Below, piece by piece: positions 20,607-29,174 of a stretch of DNA of 64,000 nucleotides. A model generated the notes under the pieces. The model saw only the letters and a program-made list of their open reading frames with translations, made no database searches and had not been told where the DNA came from. The DNA is from Pontibacter sp. Tf4 (GTDB taxonomy: Bacteria; Bacteroidota; Bacteroidia; Cytophagales; Hymenobacteraceae), in contig NZ_JACKZC010000005.1 in NCBI RefSeq assembly GCF_014212495.1, positions 124,001-188,000 of the forward strand, given 5' to 3'. The position numbers and the translations under genes were made by a program. How positions within the stretch are numbered: the first letter of the stretch is position 1; every line of letters starts with the position of its first letter.

Positions 20607-20663
20607 TACGAAAATTTCGTAGCTTTTATTACGAACATTTCGTAACTATACGAAAACATCGTA
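20607..20663 (+). promoter_or_regulatory. Three operator-like dyads upstream of the BlaI gene
   Basis: Three 15-bp dyads: TACGAAAATTTCGTA (20607-20621, perfect apart from the centre), TACGAACATTTCGTA (20630-20644) and TACGAAAACATCGTA (20649-20663). The last ends 5 bases before the BlaI ATG. Starts are spaced 23 and 19 bases. BlaI/MecI repressors bind dyads of this size and repress their own operon, so these are the expected autoregulatory sites. The half-site TACGAAA differs from the TACA core of staphylococcal sites. Confidence 0.8.
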
Positions 20664-20668
20664 ACACT

Positions 20669-21034
20669 ATGGAAAAGCTGACCCAACAAGAAGAAGAAGC
20701 CATGCTGGTAATTTGGGAAACCGGTGGCGGATTTATAAAGGATTTTCTGGAAGAGTTGCCCGAGCCGAAACCGCCTTACACCACGCTGGCATCAACGGTA
20801 AAAAACCTGGAGAAAAAGGGTTTTGTGCAGGGCGAGAAGTTGGGCAACACCTACCGCTACACGCCTGTAATCAAGCAGGAAGACTATAAGAAGCGCTTCA
20901 TGAAAAGCTTTGTGGGCGATTACTTTAAGAACTCCTACAAAGAGCTGGTGGCATTTTTTGCGCAGGACAAGAAGATAAGCGCTGAAGAGCTGCAGGAAAT
21001 TATTAACATGATCGAGAACAAAAAAGCCGAATAG
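20669..21034 (+). CDS. BlaI/MecI-family winged-helix repressor
   Basis: A 121-residue repressor of the BlaI/MecI/CopY family. It opens MEKLTQQEEEAMLVIWETGG and has the recognition-helix region PPYTTLASTVKNLEKKGFV, then YTPVIKQEDYKKRFM leading to the dimerisation helices, where these proteins are cleaved when the M56 sensor fires. It is 2 bases upstream of the M56 gene and 5 bases downstream of three dyads. No beta-lactamase gene is nearby, so the regulated function is probably not drug resistance. Confidence 0.93.
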   Translation: MEKLTQQEEEAMLVIWETGGGFIKDFLEELPEPKPPYTTLASTVKNLEKKGFVQGEKLGNTYRYTPVIKQEDYKKRFMKSFVGDYFKNSYKELVAFFAQDKKISAEELQEIINMIENKKAE

Positions 21035-21036
21035 CC

Positions 21037-23109
21037 ATGCCGGAACTGCTCTTATACCTGCTGAAAGTAAATGTGGCGCTGGTGCTGTTTTACCTGGCCT
21101 ACCATGTAGCGCTCCGCCGGCTCACATTCTACCACCTCAACCGGCTTTTCCTGGTGTTTGGTATCATGTTCTCTACAGTGTACCCTTTTATAGACCTATC
21201 AGAGCTGTTAGCAAACCATGAGCCGATTGCCAATGCTTACATTGTAACTATACCAGCCTGGGCAATCAGTACACAAACTATAGTTGCTGCCCCGACCTTC
21301 GACTACTGGCAACTGCCGGTTTACCTGTTTTGGGCCGGAGTTATAGTTATGCTCATCAGGTTTATAGTTCAGTTGGTTTCGCTTTACAAGATACATGCAG
21401 CCTCAGAGCCTGCCAACTATAAGCACATCGGTTTCAGGCAGGTTAAAACTATAAGGCAGGCTTTTTCTTTTTGGCAAACCATTTACCTTAACCCCGAGCA
21501 GCACAAACAGGATGAGCTGGAAAAGATACTGCACCACGAACTGATACATATTACCGGCTGGCATACCCTGGATGTGCTGCTGGCCGAACTGAGCACCGTG
21601 TTTTACTGGTTTAACCCGGGCGCGTGGCTCATGAAAAAAGCTGTGAAAGAAAACCTGGAGTTTATTGCCGACCAGAACGTGGTAAACACCGGAGTAGACA
21701 AAAAAGAATACCAATACCTTTTACTGAAAGTTGTAGGCGCCACGCAACCTCAGATTGCCAATCAATTCAATTTTCCATCACTAAAAAGAAGAATTGCCAT
21801 GATGAACAAAATGCCTACCAGTAAGGCCGGTAAGCTCAGGTTGCTGATCGCCTTGCCGCTTGCCACTACCCTGCTGTTTGCCTTCCGGAATGCAGCACCT
21901 ACAATTAATGAACTCTCTGGAGAACTAAGCAAAACCAGCCTTGAGCTGCAAGGCGAGAACGATAAGTTTCAGGAAGACCAGGCCTCATTTCTGGAACGCA
22001 ACCCCAATGTGGAGCAGTTGTACTGGCTGCATGAGGATGTCCTTGATAAGACGAGTAAGCTTACACGCGTAGTTATCCAACGCAAAGACCAGCCACAATT
22101 CGAGAATTACCATCTGGATAATGAAAAAGAGATAGCCGCTTTTGAAAAGAAATATGGAAAGCTTCCTCCAATACCTGCGCAGTCTCTACAGCAAAATGGT
22201 GAAAAAGATCTTCCTAAAGAGCTCGTTCAGCATTTAAAGAAAAATCCGGCTGTAAAAAGCGTGCGCGGCAAAGTAGTGAACAATAGAAATGCAATTGTAA
22301 TTGGCCTGAAAGGCGGTGGCACCGAAGTTTATTACCTGGATGATGCCAAAAGTATAGCCGAACTTGAGCGCAAGTATAACTTGCCGGAGTTACCACCTCC
22401 TCCGCCTCCTGTACCTGCAGCCCCTGCAGCTCCTCCTGCACCGCCGGCACCCGTACAGGAAGTAGACCTGCCAGCACCACCTGCGCCACCTGTTAAACCA
22501 GATACCAAAGATATGCTGCAGAGCCTTCCGGATGGTGTGGTGTACTACCTTGATGGCAAAGAAGACAAAACCGAGGCTTACAAGAAACTGGACCCGAAGA
22601 AAATCCACAGCATTAATGTGATCAAAGGGGAACAAGCTCAGAAAATAGCAGGCAGCAAGGCTGCGAAAGGGCTGATCTCTATTGTAACAGAGAAAAACAA
22701 AGACTCTAAAGAGGTTAAAGAGCTTGAGCAGAAGTTTGAAACATTGCCCGCCCCACCGCCACCAGTAAGGCACGAAGGTCCGCTTGTTCCGGCATCAGGT
22801 GCGAAGCTCGTAGAAGATGAAAAAACTGTTACATATGTGCTTTGGCCAAACGATGTTACCAAACGCGAACTTGATGCAGCCCAGCAGGCATTTGCAGCCA
22901 ACGGTTTTGACCTCTCATTTAAAGAGCACAAAGATGCCAGCGGCAACGATGCAATCAACATTACGATAGCTTCCAGAAAACTGAACAACGGCACCAGTGT
23001 GTCTCATAGTTTAAAAGGCCTGGCTGCGCATAACAACGTAGTGGTGGTAAAAGGCTTTAAGGAAACCGGCAGGTTTATAGTTGGTACTACCATTCCGCCA
23101 GAGAAATAA
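21037..23109 (+). CDS. BlaR1/M56-family sensor metalloprotease with extended exported domain
   Basis: A 690-residue M56 peptidase. Hydrophobic helices are at about 3-25, 35-53, 85-115 and 265-290. The zinc-binding HELIH begins at residue 167, in HHELIHITGWHTLDVL. After the last helix comes a long extra-cytoplasmic part with repeated LExKY-type segments, a Pro/Ala-rich linker (about 450-490), and NVIKGEQAQKIAGSKAAKG, which resembles the plug motif of TonB-dependent receptors. BlaR1 proteins sense a ligand outside and trigger BlaI loss inside. There is no penicillin-binding domain, so the ligand is unknown. It is in an operon with the repressor gene. Confidence 0.88.
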   Translation: MPELLLYLLKVNVALVLFYLAYHVALRRLTFYHLNRLFLVFGIMFSTVYPFIDLSELLANHEPIANAYIVTIPAWAISTQTIVAAPTFDYWQLPVYLFWAGVIVMLIRFIVQLVSLYKIHAASEPANYKHIGFRQVKTIRQAFSFWQTIYLNPEQHKQDELEKILHHELIHITGWHTLDVLLAELSTVFYWFNPGAWLMKKAVKENLEFIADQNVVNTGVDKKEYQYLLLKVVGATQPQIANQFNFPSLKRRIAMMNKMPTSKAGKLRLLIALPLATTLLFAFRNAAPTINELSGELSKTSLELQGENDKFQEDQASFLERNPNVEQLYWLHEDVLDKTSKLTRVVIQRKDQPQFENYHLDNEKEIAAFEKKYGKLPPIPAQSLQQNGEKDLPKELVQHLKKNPAVKSVRGKVVNNRNAIVIGLKGGGTEVYYLDDAKSIAELERKYNLPELPPPPPPVPAAPAAPPAPPAPVQEVDLPAPPAPPVKPDTKDMLQSLPDGVVYYLDGKEDKTEAYKKLDPKKIHSINVIKGEQAQKIAGSKAAKGLISIVTEKNKDSKEVKELEQKFETLPAPPPPVRHEGPLVPASGAKLVEDEKTVTYVLWPNDVTKRELDAAQQAFAANGFDLSFKEHKDASGNDAINITIASRKLNNGTSVSHSLKGLAAHNNVVVVKGFKETGRFIVGTTIPPEK

Positions 23110-23126
23110 GACAGGCGCATTTTCTA

Positions 23127-23174
23127 AAAAAGCATGAGGCAGAACTATAGTTTATGGTTCTGCCTCATGCTTTT
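23127..23174 (+). terminator. Terminator of the BlaI/BlaR1 operon
   Basis: A perfect 18-bp stem (23127-23144 with 23157-23174) with a T-rich end. Its loop region contains ACTATAGTTTATG, again a copy of the dispersed motif. Confidence 0.88.
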
Positions 23175-23287
23175 ACGGCTACACCACAAAATACTATCTG
23201 CGCACGGGCTGGTAAGGTTACCCTATAGTTGGCAACTATAGCCTGCAACTGCTATTGCCCTGATTTACGGGAATTTATAAAACAGTA

Positions 23288-23318
23288 TTGCATATAAAAT
23301 AAATACCTTCTATCTTTG
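23288..23318 (+). promoter_or_regulatory. Promoter of the rplM operon
   Basis: TTG at 23288-23290, a 20-base spacer and TATCTTTG at 23311-23318 match the Bacteroidota consensus fully. The leader before rplM is about 60 bases and AT-rich, with ATTAATTAATAAATAAA just ahead of the gene. Confidence 0.75.
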
Positions 23319-23384
23319 TGTCCATTTTCGAAGAACCGAAATACAATTATTAATTAATAAATAAATCGCTTACTACCACCAAAA

Positions 23385-23834
23385 ATGGATCATTTAAGTT
23401 ATAAAACCCTTACTGTCAACAAGAAGACAGCCAACAAAGGCTGGGTAATTGTTGATGCAGGGCAAGGAAGCTTGGGTCGCGTGGCGTCTGAAATCGCCAA
23501 GATCCTGAAAGGCAAAAACAAGCCTTCGTACACGCCAAACGCTGACTGCGGTGACAACGTGATCGTTATCAATGCTGATGACACTCGTTTCACAGGTCGC
23601 AAGTGGGATCAGAAGTACTACCTGTCGCACACTGGTTACCCAGGCGGTCAGAGAAGAACTTCTCCACGTGAGCTAAAGGCTAAATCATCAACGCTGCTCG
23701 TAGAGCGCGCAGTTCGTGGCATGTTGCCAAAAGGCCCACTAGGTCGCGAGCTATTCCGTAATCTTCATGTTTTTGCAGGAAGCGAGCATCCATTTGCAGC
23801 TCAGCAGCCTAAAGAATTAACCTTCAATCTATAA
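23385..23834 (+). CDS. rplM: 50S ribosomal protein L13
   Basis: A 149-residue L13, an early-assembling 23S rRNA-binding protein of the large subunit. Typical segments are WVIVDAGQGSLGRVASEIA, NADDTRFTGRKWDQKYY and RAVRGMLPKGPLGR. It is first in the operon with rpsI and rpsB, an order common in bacteria. Bacteroidota L13 usually begins like this, with a short leader before the core. Confidence 0.97.
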   Translation: MDHLSYKTLTVNKKTANKGWVIVDAGQGSLGRVASEIAKILKGKNKPSYTPNADCGDNVIVINADDTRFTGRKWDQKYYLSHTGYPGGQRRTSPRELKAKSSTLLVERAVRGMLPKGPLGRELFRNLHVFAGSEHPFAAQQPKELTFNL

Positions 23835-23841
23835 TTAATTA

Positions 23842-24228
23842 ATGGAAGTTATCAATACATCCGGTAGAAGAAAAACCTCGGTGGCACGTATCTATATGAC
23901 GGCCGGGCAAGGGAATATCACTATTAACGGTAAAGATATCAAGGCATACTTCCCTAACGAAGTATTGCAAACTATAGTAAATCAGCCGTTTCAAACCTTA
24001 GATCTGATTGGCAAGTACGATGTTACTGCTAATTTAAAAGGTGGTGGTGTAAGCGGCCAGGCTGAGGCACTAAGACTTGCTATCTCTAAAGCCCTGGTAG
24101 TTGAGAACGCCGAAACTAAGTCAACGCTTCGTAAAGAAGGATTCATCACACGTGACCCACGTATGGTGGAGCGTAAGAAGTTCGGTAAGCGTAAAGCGCG
24201 TCGTTCATTCCAGTTCAGCAAACGTTAA
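23842..24228 (+). CDS. rpsI: 30S ribosomal protein S9
   Basis: A 128-residue S9 whose C-terminal tail reaches the P-site tRNA in the small subunit. TSGRRKTSVARIYM, the GGGVSGQAEALRLAI segment and the basic C-terminus KFGKRKARRSFQFSKR are diagnostic. It begins 7 bases after rplM. The gene carries one copy of AACTATAG (about 23970), rare among the ribosomal genes here. Confidence 0.97.
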   Translation: MEVINTSGRRKTSVARIYMTAGQGNITINGKDIKAYFPNEVLQTIVNQPFQTLDLIGKYDVTANLKGGGVSGQAEALRLAISKALVVENAETKSTLRKEGFITRDPRMVERKKFGKRKARRSFQFSKR

Positions 24229-24249
24229 TATTTTAGGTGTATCAACAAC

Positions 24250-25017
24250 ATGGCAAGTACTAATTATAAAGAATTACTGGAAGCTGGTGTACACTTTGGT
24301 CACCTTACCAGAAAGTGGGACCCGAAAATGGCTCCATACATCTTCATGGAGAAGAACGGTATCCACATCATCGACCTTAACAAAACTCTGGTTGCGCTTG
24401 ACGAAGCTACTTCAGCTATCAAGAACATCGCCAAGTCTGGTCGTAAGATCCTGTTCGTAGCTACTAAAAAGCAGGCGCAGGACATCGTGGCTGAAGAGGC
24501 TAAGCGTCTTAAAATGCCTTACGTTACCGATCGTTGGTTAGGCGGTATGCTTACTAACTTCGCTACTGTGCGTAAGTCTCTTAAGAAAATGTCTACCATC
24601 GACAAGATGATGAAAGACAACACAGCTTATGCAGCTATCGCAAAGCGTGAGAAACTGATGCTTTCTCGTGAGCGTGAGAAACTGGAGCGTGTACTGGGCG
24701 GTATCGCAGATCTGTCTCGTCTACCAGCTGCTCTTTTCATCGTTGACGTGAAGCGTGAGCACATCGCAGTTAAAGAAGCACACAAGCTTAACCTGCCTGT
24801 GTTCGCTATCTGCGATACAAACTCAAACCCTGAGTCAGTTGATTTCCCAATCCCTGCAAACGATGACGCTTCTAAGTCAATCGCCCTGATCGTTTCTATC
24901 ATGGGTAAGGCTATTGAAGAAGGTCTGTCTGAGCGCAAAGTGGACAAAGAAGAAACTGAGCGTAAGCGTTCTGAAGAAGAAGGCATCAAGGCTAAACAAG
25001 AAGCTGACGAGCAATAA
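24250..25017 (+). CDS. rpsB: 30S ribosomal protein S2
   Basis: A 255-residue S2. It opens NYKELLEAGVHFGHLTRKW and contains KKQAQDIVAEEA, VTDRWLGGMLTNF and PVFAICDTNSNP, all signature segments. S2 binds late in small-subunit assembly and helps recruit S1. The C-terminus is a charged KEETERKRSEEEGIKAKQ tail. It closes the rplM-rpsI-rpsB unit, with a terminator before tsf. Confidence 0.97.
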   Translation: MASTNYKELLEAGVHFGHLTRKWDPKMAPYIFMEKNGIHIIDLNKTLVALDEATSAIKNIAKSGRKILFVATKKQAQDIVAEEAKRLKMPYVTDRWLGGMLTNFATVRKSLKKMSTIDKMMKDNTAYAAIAKREKLMLSREREKLERVLGGIADLSRLPAALFIVDVKREHIAVKEAHKLNLPVFAICDTNSNPESVDFPIPANDDASKSIALIVSIMGKAIEEGLSERKVDKEETERKRSEEEGIKAKQEADEQ

Positions 25018-25041
25018 GAATTTGCTCATATTGCAACATAT

Positions 25042-25085
25042 CAAACTGAACATTGGGCAGACTGCTTCAATGTTCAGTTTGTTTT
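25042..25085 (+). terminator. Terminator or attenuator between rpsB and tsf
   Basis: Stem CAAACTGAACATT/AATGTTCAGTTTG (25042-25054 with 25069-25081) and a short T run. Because tsf is usually co-transcribed with rpsB, this may be partial. Confidence 0.75.
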
Positions 25086-25188
25086 AGGGGCTCTGTATCA
25101 GACAATAGATTTTAGACAAAAGACAATAGACTTTTCTATTCACTTATAGTTGTCTGAAGTATAAACAGAGCACGAAAACCGAAATTCT

Positions 25189-25215
25189 TAATTATTAATT
25201 CGTAATTCATAATTA
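25189..25215. repeat. AT-rich inverted repeat before tsf
   Basis: TAATTATTAATT and AATTCATAATTA (25189-25200 and 25204-25215, one mismatch) around CGT, 9 bases before the tsf ATG. It may reduce or set the translation start context; I know no function for it. Confidence 0.5.
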
Positions 25216-25223
25216 TAAAAATC

Positions 25224-26060
25224 ATGGCTATTACAGCACAAGACGTTAACAGACTTCGCCAGGAAACTGGTGCTGGTATGATGGACTGCAAAAAAGCGCT
25301 TACTGAAGCTAACGGCGACTTTGAAGCAGCTAAAGATATTCTGCGCAAGCAGGGACAGAAAATTGCCAGCAAGCGTGCTGACAACACAACTTCTGAAGGT
25401 ATTGTATTAACGCAGGTTTCTGCTGATGGCGCAACTGGTAAAGTAGTAGCTATCGCTTGCGAAACTGAGCCGGTATCTAAAGTAGAGGATTTCAGAAACC
25501 TGGCGCAGGCAGTTCTGGATGCAGCTGTTTCTACAAACGCTGCTTCTAAAGAAGAATTATTGGCTACACCACAAGCTGATGGCCGCTCGCTGCAGGACCA
25601 CATCACGGATCTGATGGGTAAAATCGGTGAGAAGATCGACGTAGTTTCTTACGAGACTGTAAACGCTGAGAAAGTTGTAGCTTACAACCACTCTAATGGT
25701 AAATTAGGTGTATTGGTTGGCCTTAACAACACAAACGGTACAGATGTAACTGAAGTTGGTAAAGACATCGCGATGCAGATCGCGGCTATGAAGCCAATTG
25801 CACTGGATAAAGACGGTGTAGATGCAGCTACTATCGAGCGTGAAATCGAGATCGGTAAAGAGCAGGCACGTGCTGAAGGCAAGCCAGAGAACATGCTGGA
25901 GAAAATTGCGCAGGGTAAACTGAACAAGTTTTACAAAGAAAGCACACTGTTAAACCAAGAGTTCGTTAAGGATTCTTCTTTAACAATCGCTCAGCTGCTT
26001 GAGAAAACAAGCAAAGGCTTAACAGTAACTGATTTCAAGCGTGTAGCTATCGGTGCTTAA
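25224..26060 (+). CDS. tsf: Elongation factor Ts
   Basis: A 278-residue EF-Ts, the GDP-exchange factor of EF-Tu. The N-terminal UBA-like domain with VNRLRQETGAGMMDCKKAL and the dimerisation part with ACETEPVSKVEDF are diagnostic. The C-terminal SKGLTVTDFKRVAIGA closes a normal-length protein. It follows rpsB by 206 bases that contain a hairpin and an AT-rich repeat, so it may have its own promoter. Confidence 0.97.
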   Translation: MAITAQDVNRLRQETGAGMMDCKKALTEANGDFEAAKDILRKQGQKIASKRADNTTSEGIVLTQVSADGATGKVVAIACETEPVSKVEDFRNLAQAVLDAAVSTNAASKEELLATPQADGRSLQDHITDLMGKIGEKIDVVSYETVNAEKVVAYNHSNGKLGVLVGLNNTNGTDVTEVGKDIAMQIAAMKPIALDKDGVDAATIEREIEIGKEQARAEGKPENMLEKIAQGKLNKFYKESTLLNQEFVKDSSLTIAQLLEKTSKGLTVTDFKRVAIGA

Positions 26061-26083
26061 TTAGCTTTTAGCTTATAAACTAT

Positions 26084-26113
26084 AAAAGCCCGCTGATGAA
26101 GCGGGCTTTTTTT
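26084..26113 (+). terminator. tsf terminator
   Basis: Stem AAAAGCCCGC/GCGGGCTTTT (26084-26093 with 26101-26110) with a T run, 23 bases after the stop. Confidence 0.92.
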
Positions 26114-26161
26114 ATGGTTGATCTTTTAACGGTTTGGCTATGAGCAGGCGGGCTTTAAAAG

Positions 26162-26929
26162 CTATTTACCTGTCAACCAAGACCAAAGTTTGTTTAAAGT
26201 ATTATCGTTTCGTTTAGCACTATCCACCCGCTTGCTTATAGCTGTTGTTGTAAGGCGTTTTTTTTCTTCTTTCAGTACTTCTAGGTTACTTTCAAATGCT
26301 TTGAATCCTGTTGTATCATCACGTTCTACTTCCGTCCAAACAGTTGATTCACGTTCCTTCTCTGTCCTAAGGTCTTCGTATTCATAATGGCCAATTTCAT
26401 CAGCCTTTCCTGATAATATGATTTTGCCATTTTCAATCCAAGTAATTGCTCTTTCAATGTCAGACTGTAACTGTGGATAGAAGCTTTCAATCAATTCTGA
26501 CTTTTCTGTTTCTGACATTCCTTCCCATGTTTCAGCTTTATAGTTGCTGGGCGGAACTTCAACAGTCAAGCCATAACCCAACCCCAAGTAATTCAGAAAG
26601 GCATATCCCTTGCAATATAGGTCGTAGAATTGTCTAAGGATATCTGGCAGCTTTTCGTCTTTATTTTTGGCGGCATATAGGAGATTGAGCATTCTCCATT
26701 TCTCGTATTCTGCAAGGTCGATATACCTGTCTATAAGCAGATTTACAAGTTCACACTTCGCACCGTTCTTTTTGTAGTTGAAAGAAATCAGTTCAAGGTA
26801 TTCGTCTTCTGACAAAATGGTTTCTAATTCCTTGTCTGAATATACCCAAGACTCAAATTCTTCCAAGGCGACCGTTCCAAATATGGTCTCGTAGAATTTT
26901 TGTTCTATATACCTTGGAAGCTTCTTCAT
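26162..26929 (-). CDS. Hypothetical protein, 255 aa, AT-rich
   Basis: I do not recognise this protein. It has 255 residues, no signal peptide or membrane helix, and is rich in Glu, Lys and Tyr. The C-terminal third (about 185-240) is strongly charged and probably coiled coil, and it ends KLWSWLTGK. Its base composition is visibly more AT-rich than the flanking genes, which suggests recent acquisition or weak selection. The frame is clean over its whole length. The N-terminal half, with IEQKFYETIFGTVALEEFE, vaguely resembles small immunity-type proteins, but I would not assign that. Confidence 0.7.
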   Translation of the reverse strand: MKKLPRYIEQKFYETIFGTVALEEFESWVYSDKELETILSEDEYLELISFNYKKNGAKCELVNLLIDRYIDLAEYEKWRMLNLLYAAKNKDEKLPDILRQFYDLYCKGYAFLNYLGLGYGLTVEVPPSNYKAETWEGMSETEKSELIESFYPQLQSDIERAITWIENGKIILSGKADEIGHYEYEDLRTEKERESTVWTEVERDDTTGFKAFESNLEVLKEEKKRLTTTAISKRVDSAKRNDNTLNKLWSWLTGK

Positions 26930-26977
26930 GATTTAAATGGTCTACAACTAGCAGATAAACTTAATAATCAAGAAACC

Positions 26978-27220
26978 TTACCCATTCCTCCTCACCGTAC
27001 TCACAAAGACGTCGCGCATATCAACAAAGCGGTTCACAACGGCTTCTACAAATTCTTCATCTATCAAAGCTATAGCGCCTTCGTCTCCATTTACTTCGGT
27101 TTCTTCAATTTTATAGATCTGCTCCAGGTTGGCCTTCTCCAGTTTAATAATGTACTTTCCGTTATAAGAATGCAAGGTGATCTTAACGTGCGGGTTTGGA
27201 ATGTCTGCTACTACTCTCAT
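26978..27220 (-). CDS. Small hypothetical protein, 80 aa
   Basis: An 80-residue protein that I do not recognise. It opens MRVVADIPNPHVKITLHSYNGKYIIKLEKANLEQ, written here only in outline: an N-terminal strand-rich half and a helical acidic second half (EEFVEAVVNRFVDMRDVFV). It has normal GC for the region and a copy of TATAGTT directly before its ATG. It looks like a conserved small cytoplasmic protein of Bacteroidota rather than a chance frame, judging by residue patterning. Confidence 0.6.
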   Translation of the reverse strand: MRVVADIPNPHVKITLHSYNGKYIIKLEKANLEQIYKIEETEVNGDEGAIALIDEEFVEAVVNRFVDMRDVFVSTVRRNG

Positions 27221-27265
27221 AGTTTATAGTTTAATGTGCTGATTAGTTAATGTGTTAATGTATAT

Positions 27266-27312
27266 GGGCCAGAGGCCCAACTATAGTTAGTCATGAGCGT
27301 GGATGCTCGCGC
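27266..27312. repeat. Pair of short hairpins with CTATAG between them
   Basis: GGGCC-AGA-GGCCC (27266-27278) and GAGCGT-GG-ATGCTC (27295-27308), with AACTATAGTT between. The first is nearly the same as a hairpin near 16704-16714. Confidence 0.6.
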
Positions 27313-27359
27313 CATCTCTGTTTTCTTTTGTCTTTTGTCAAAAAGTCCTTTGCCTATAG

Positions 27360-29171
27360 TTACTCCTCTTCTATAGCAATGCCCATTAGCTGCATGAGCT
27401 TGCTGGCGTTAAAGCTGCCGCAAATGCCGCGTTGCAGTTTATAGTCGAACAGGATCTTATTGCCTTCTATGGTGCTGTTGAAACTATAGTTCTCTACGCT
27501 GCCTTTCAGTTCTTCTTCCATAGCGCCAAGCTCCAGGTCGTGCGTCGAGATCATGCCGGAACTATAGCGCTGGTGCAATTGCCTAATCAACGCCATGGCG
27601 CCTAAATGACGGTCGCGGGAGTTCGTGCCTTTCAGAATCTCATCCAGCAAATAGAAGACCGGTTCGCCCTGTTCGGTCATGTTCAGGAGTATACGCAGGC
27701 GCTTCAGTTCGGCATAAAAAGACGAGGTACTTTCGGCCAGGTTATCGACGGTACGCATGGCGGTGTAAACCTGGGCCGGTGAAACACGCAAATGGCGGGC
27801 ACAAACGGGCGCTCCGGCAAAGGCAAGCACCATGTTTATGCCCACCGTACGCAGAAAAGTGGTTTTACCCGACATATTGGAGCCGGTAACTATAATGGTA
27901 TGCCCCACGCCCTGCATCGAAAAGCTGTTGGCGATGCGTTCCGATACAAAAATGAGCGGGTGCGCCAGCTCTTCCGCCGAAAATTCAAACGGCACATCAC
28001 TTATCTCCGGAATGGCGTGCGTAGGGTTAGCTTGCTGGTGCGCTGCTATACTGGCTATAGTTTCAAAACTGGCCAGCACTTCCAGAGAGCCTTTTACCTG
28101 CTCCAGGTAACGGTCGCGCCAGTTCTCCAGCCGGTACATCCATATAAAATCCCACATCAGGATCGTGTTCAGGAAAAAGGCCATGAGTGTGCTTAACCGG
28201 TAAGAGAAGAAATCGATGATGGTAGCCAGTTTGCCCAGCGCTACGGATGCCCTTACATTCCCAATATGCAGTTTTTGCTGTAACTCCACGAGCATCGGGG
28301 CATGAAACTGGTGCTGCTCAATGTGTCGCAACTGTTTTGTATAGCTGCGCATGGCCTCGTAAATGGCAATGCTGTTATCATAATAGGCATCCCGCTCTAC
28401 CCGAAACCTATAAGCCAGCAACGATTGCACTACCAGCAAGCCAACAGCCGGATAGCCGGAGTACCCATAAAACCACGCAACTATAGATGCCAGTGTAACT
28501 ACAGGAACTATAAAAATAAGCGGCTTCAGGTAGGTATGTTTGCTGTAAAAACGGTTCTCCTGCAGCCATGCAAAAAAGTCCTGTTTACTTTCCTGGGTGT
28601 GTTTGTAGTGTCGCGGTAATACCAGCAGGTTTTGCAGCCAGTCTATAGTTTTCGGTTCAGCTAACTCAGCTATAGCTTCCTGGCGTTGCACAATCTCGGT
28701 TTTAGCGGCTCTGTGTTGCAGCCAGGTGGCCAGTTTTGCTTTGCCTATAGTTGTAACCGACCGGTTTATCAGCTGAAATAGCGAGTTCGGGCCAAAAATA
28801 TCAAGGTCAGAAGTATACGGGTGATGATCGTCGGTAAACTCATGGCCACTTTCCAGCTTTGCAATGTTGCCTTTTAAACGGTCGAGCTCTTCCAGGTTCA
28901 GTTCGTGCAGCAGCTTTAATTGCTGGCGCTGATACTCCAGGCGTGTGTGCCAGCGCATAACCATTACAAAAACCACATACCCGGCAACTATAGCCAGGGC
29001 ACCCAGCAGGTTATTGCCGGAGCTAAAAAAATGGTAAGCAGCTGCAACGGCAGCCACAAACAAAAACACACGCAACCACGACACACGCGATGCTTTACCT
29101 GCGGCTATAGTTTGCTGTTGCTTAAAAGCCGAAGCCCGCGAACTATAGATCTCTGATGGGTTATGCTGCAT
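27360..29171 (-). CDS. Membrane-anchored MutS-family ATPase
   Basis: A 603-residue protein. Two hydrophobic helices at about residues 29-70 anchor the N-terminus, and further hydrophobic stretches lie near 215-260 and 330-355. The C-terminal third is a MutS ATPase domain with Walker A TGSNMSGKTTFLR, LAESTSSFYAEL and Walker B FYLLDEILKGTNSRDR. The mismatch-recognition domain of MutS1 and the Smr domain of MutS2 are both absent. True mismatch repair is therefore unlikely; a membrane-linked DNA or nucleoid function is an inference. The RidA gene is 3 bases upstream, so the two are probably co-transcribed. Confidence 0.85.
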   Translation of the reverse strand: MQHNPSEIYSSRASAFKQQQTIAAGKASRVSWLRVFLFVAAVAAAYHFFSSGNNLLGALAIVAGYVVFVMVMRWHTRLEYQRQQLKLLHELNLEELDRLKGNIAKLESGHEFTDDHHPYTSDLDIFGPNSLFQLINRSVTTIGKAKLATWLQHRAAKTEIVQRQEAIAELAEPKTIDWLQNLLVLPRHYKHTQESKQDFFAWLQENRFYSKHTYLKPLIFIVPVVTLASIVAWFYGYSGYPAVGLLVVQSLLAYRFRVERDAYYDNSIAIYEAMRSYTKQLRHIEQHQFHAPMLVELQQKLHIGNVRASVALGKLATIIDFFSYRLSTLMAFFLNTILMWDFIWMYRLENWRDRYLEQVKGSLEVLASFETIASIAAHQQANPTHAIPEISDVPFEFSAEELAHPLIFVSERIANSFSMQGVGHTIIVTGSNMSGKTTFLRTVGINMVLAFAGAPVCARHLRVSPAQVYTAMRTVDNLAESTSSFYAELKRLRILLNMTEQGEPVFYLLDEILKGTNSRDRHLGAMALIRQLHQRYSSGMISTHDLELGAMEEELKGSVENYSFNSTIEGNKILFDYKLQRGICGSFNASKLMQLMGIAIEEE

Positions 29172-29174
29172 GTG

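Noticed and set aside
20669-23109. Beta-lactam resistance operon
   Set aside because: BlaI/BlaR1 homologues are present, but there is no beta-lactamase and no penicillin-binding domain in the M56 protein.
23180-23280. A tRNA-like or riboswitch-like fold before rplM
   Set aside because: Only short pairings around CTATAG copies are present and no cloverleaf or known aptamer pattern can be drawn.
27360-29171. Housekeeping mismatch-repair MutS
   Set aside because: It has membrane helices and lacks the mismatch-recognition domain.
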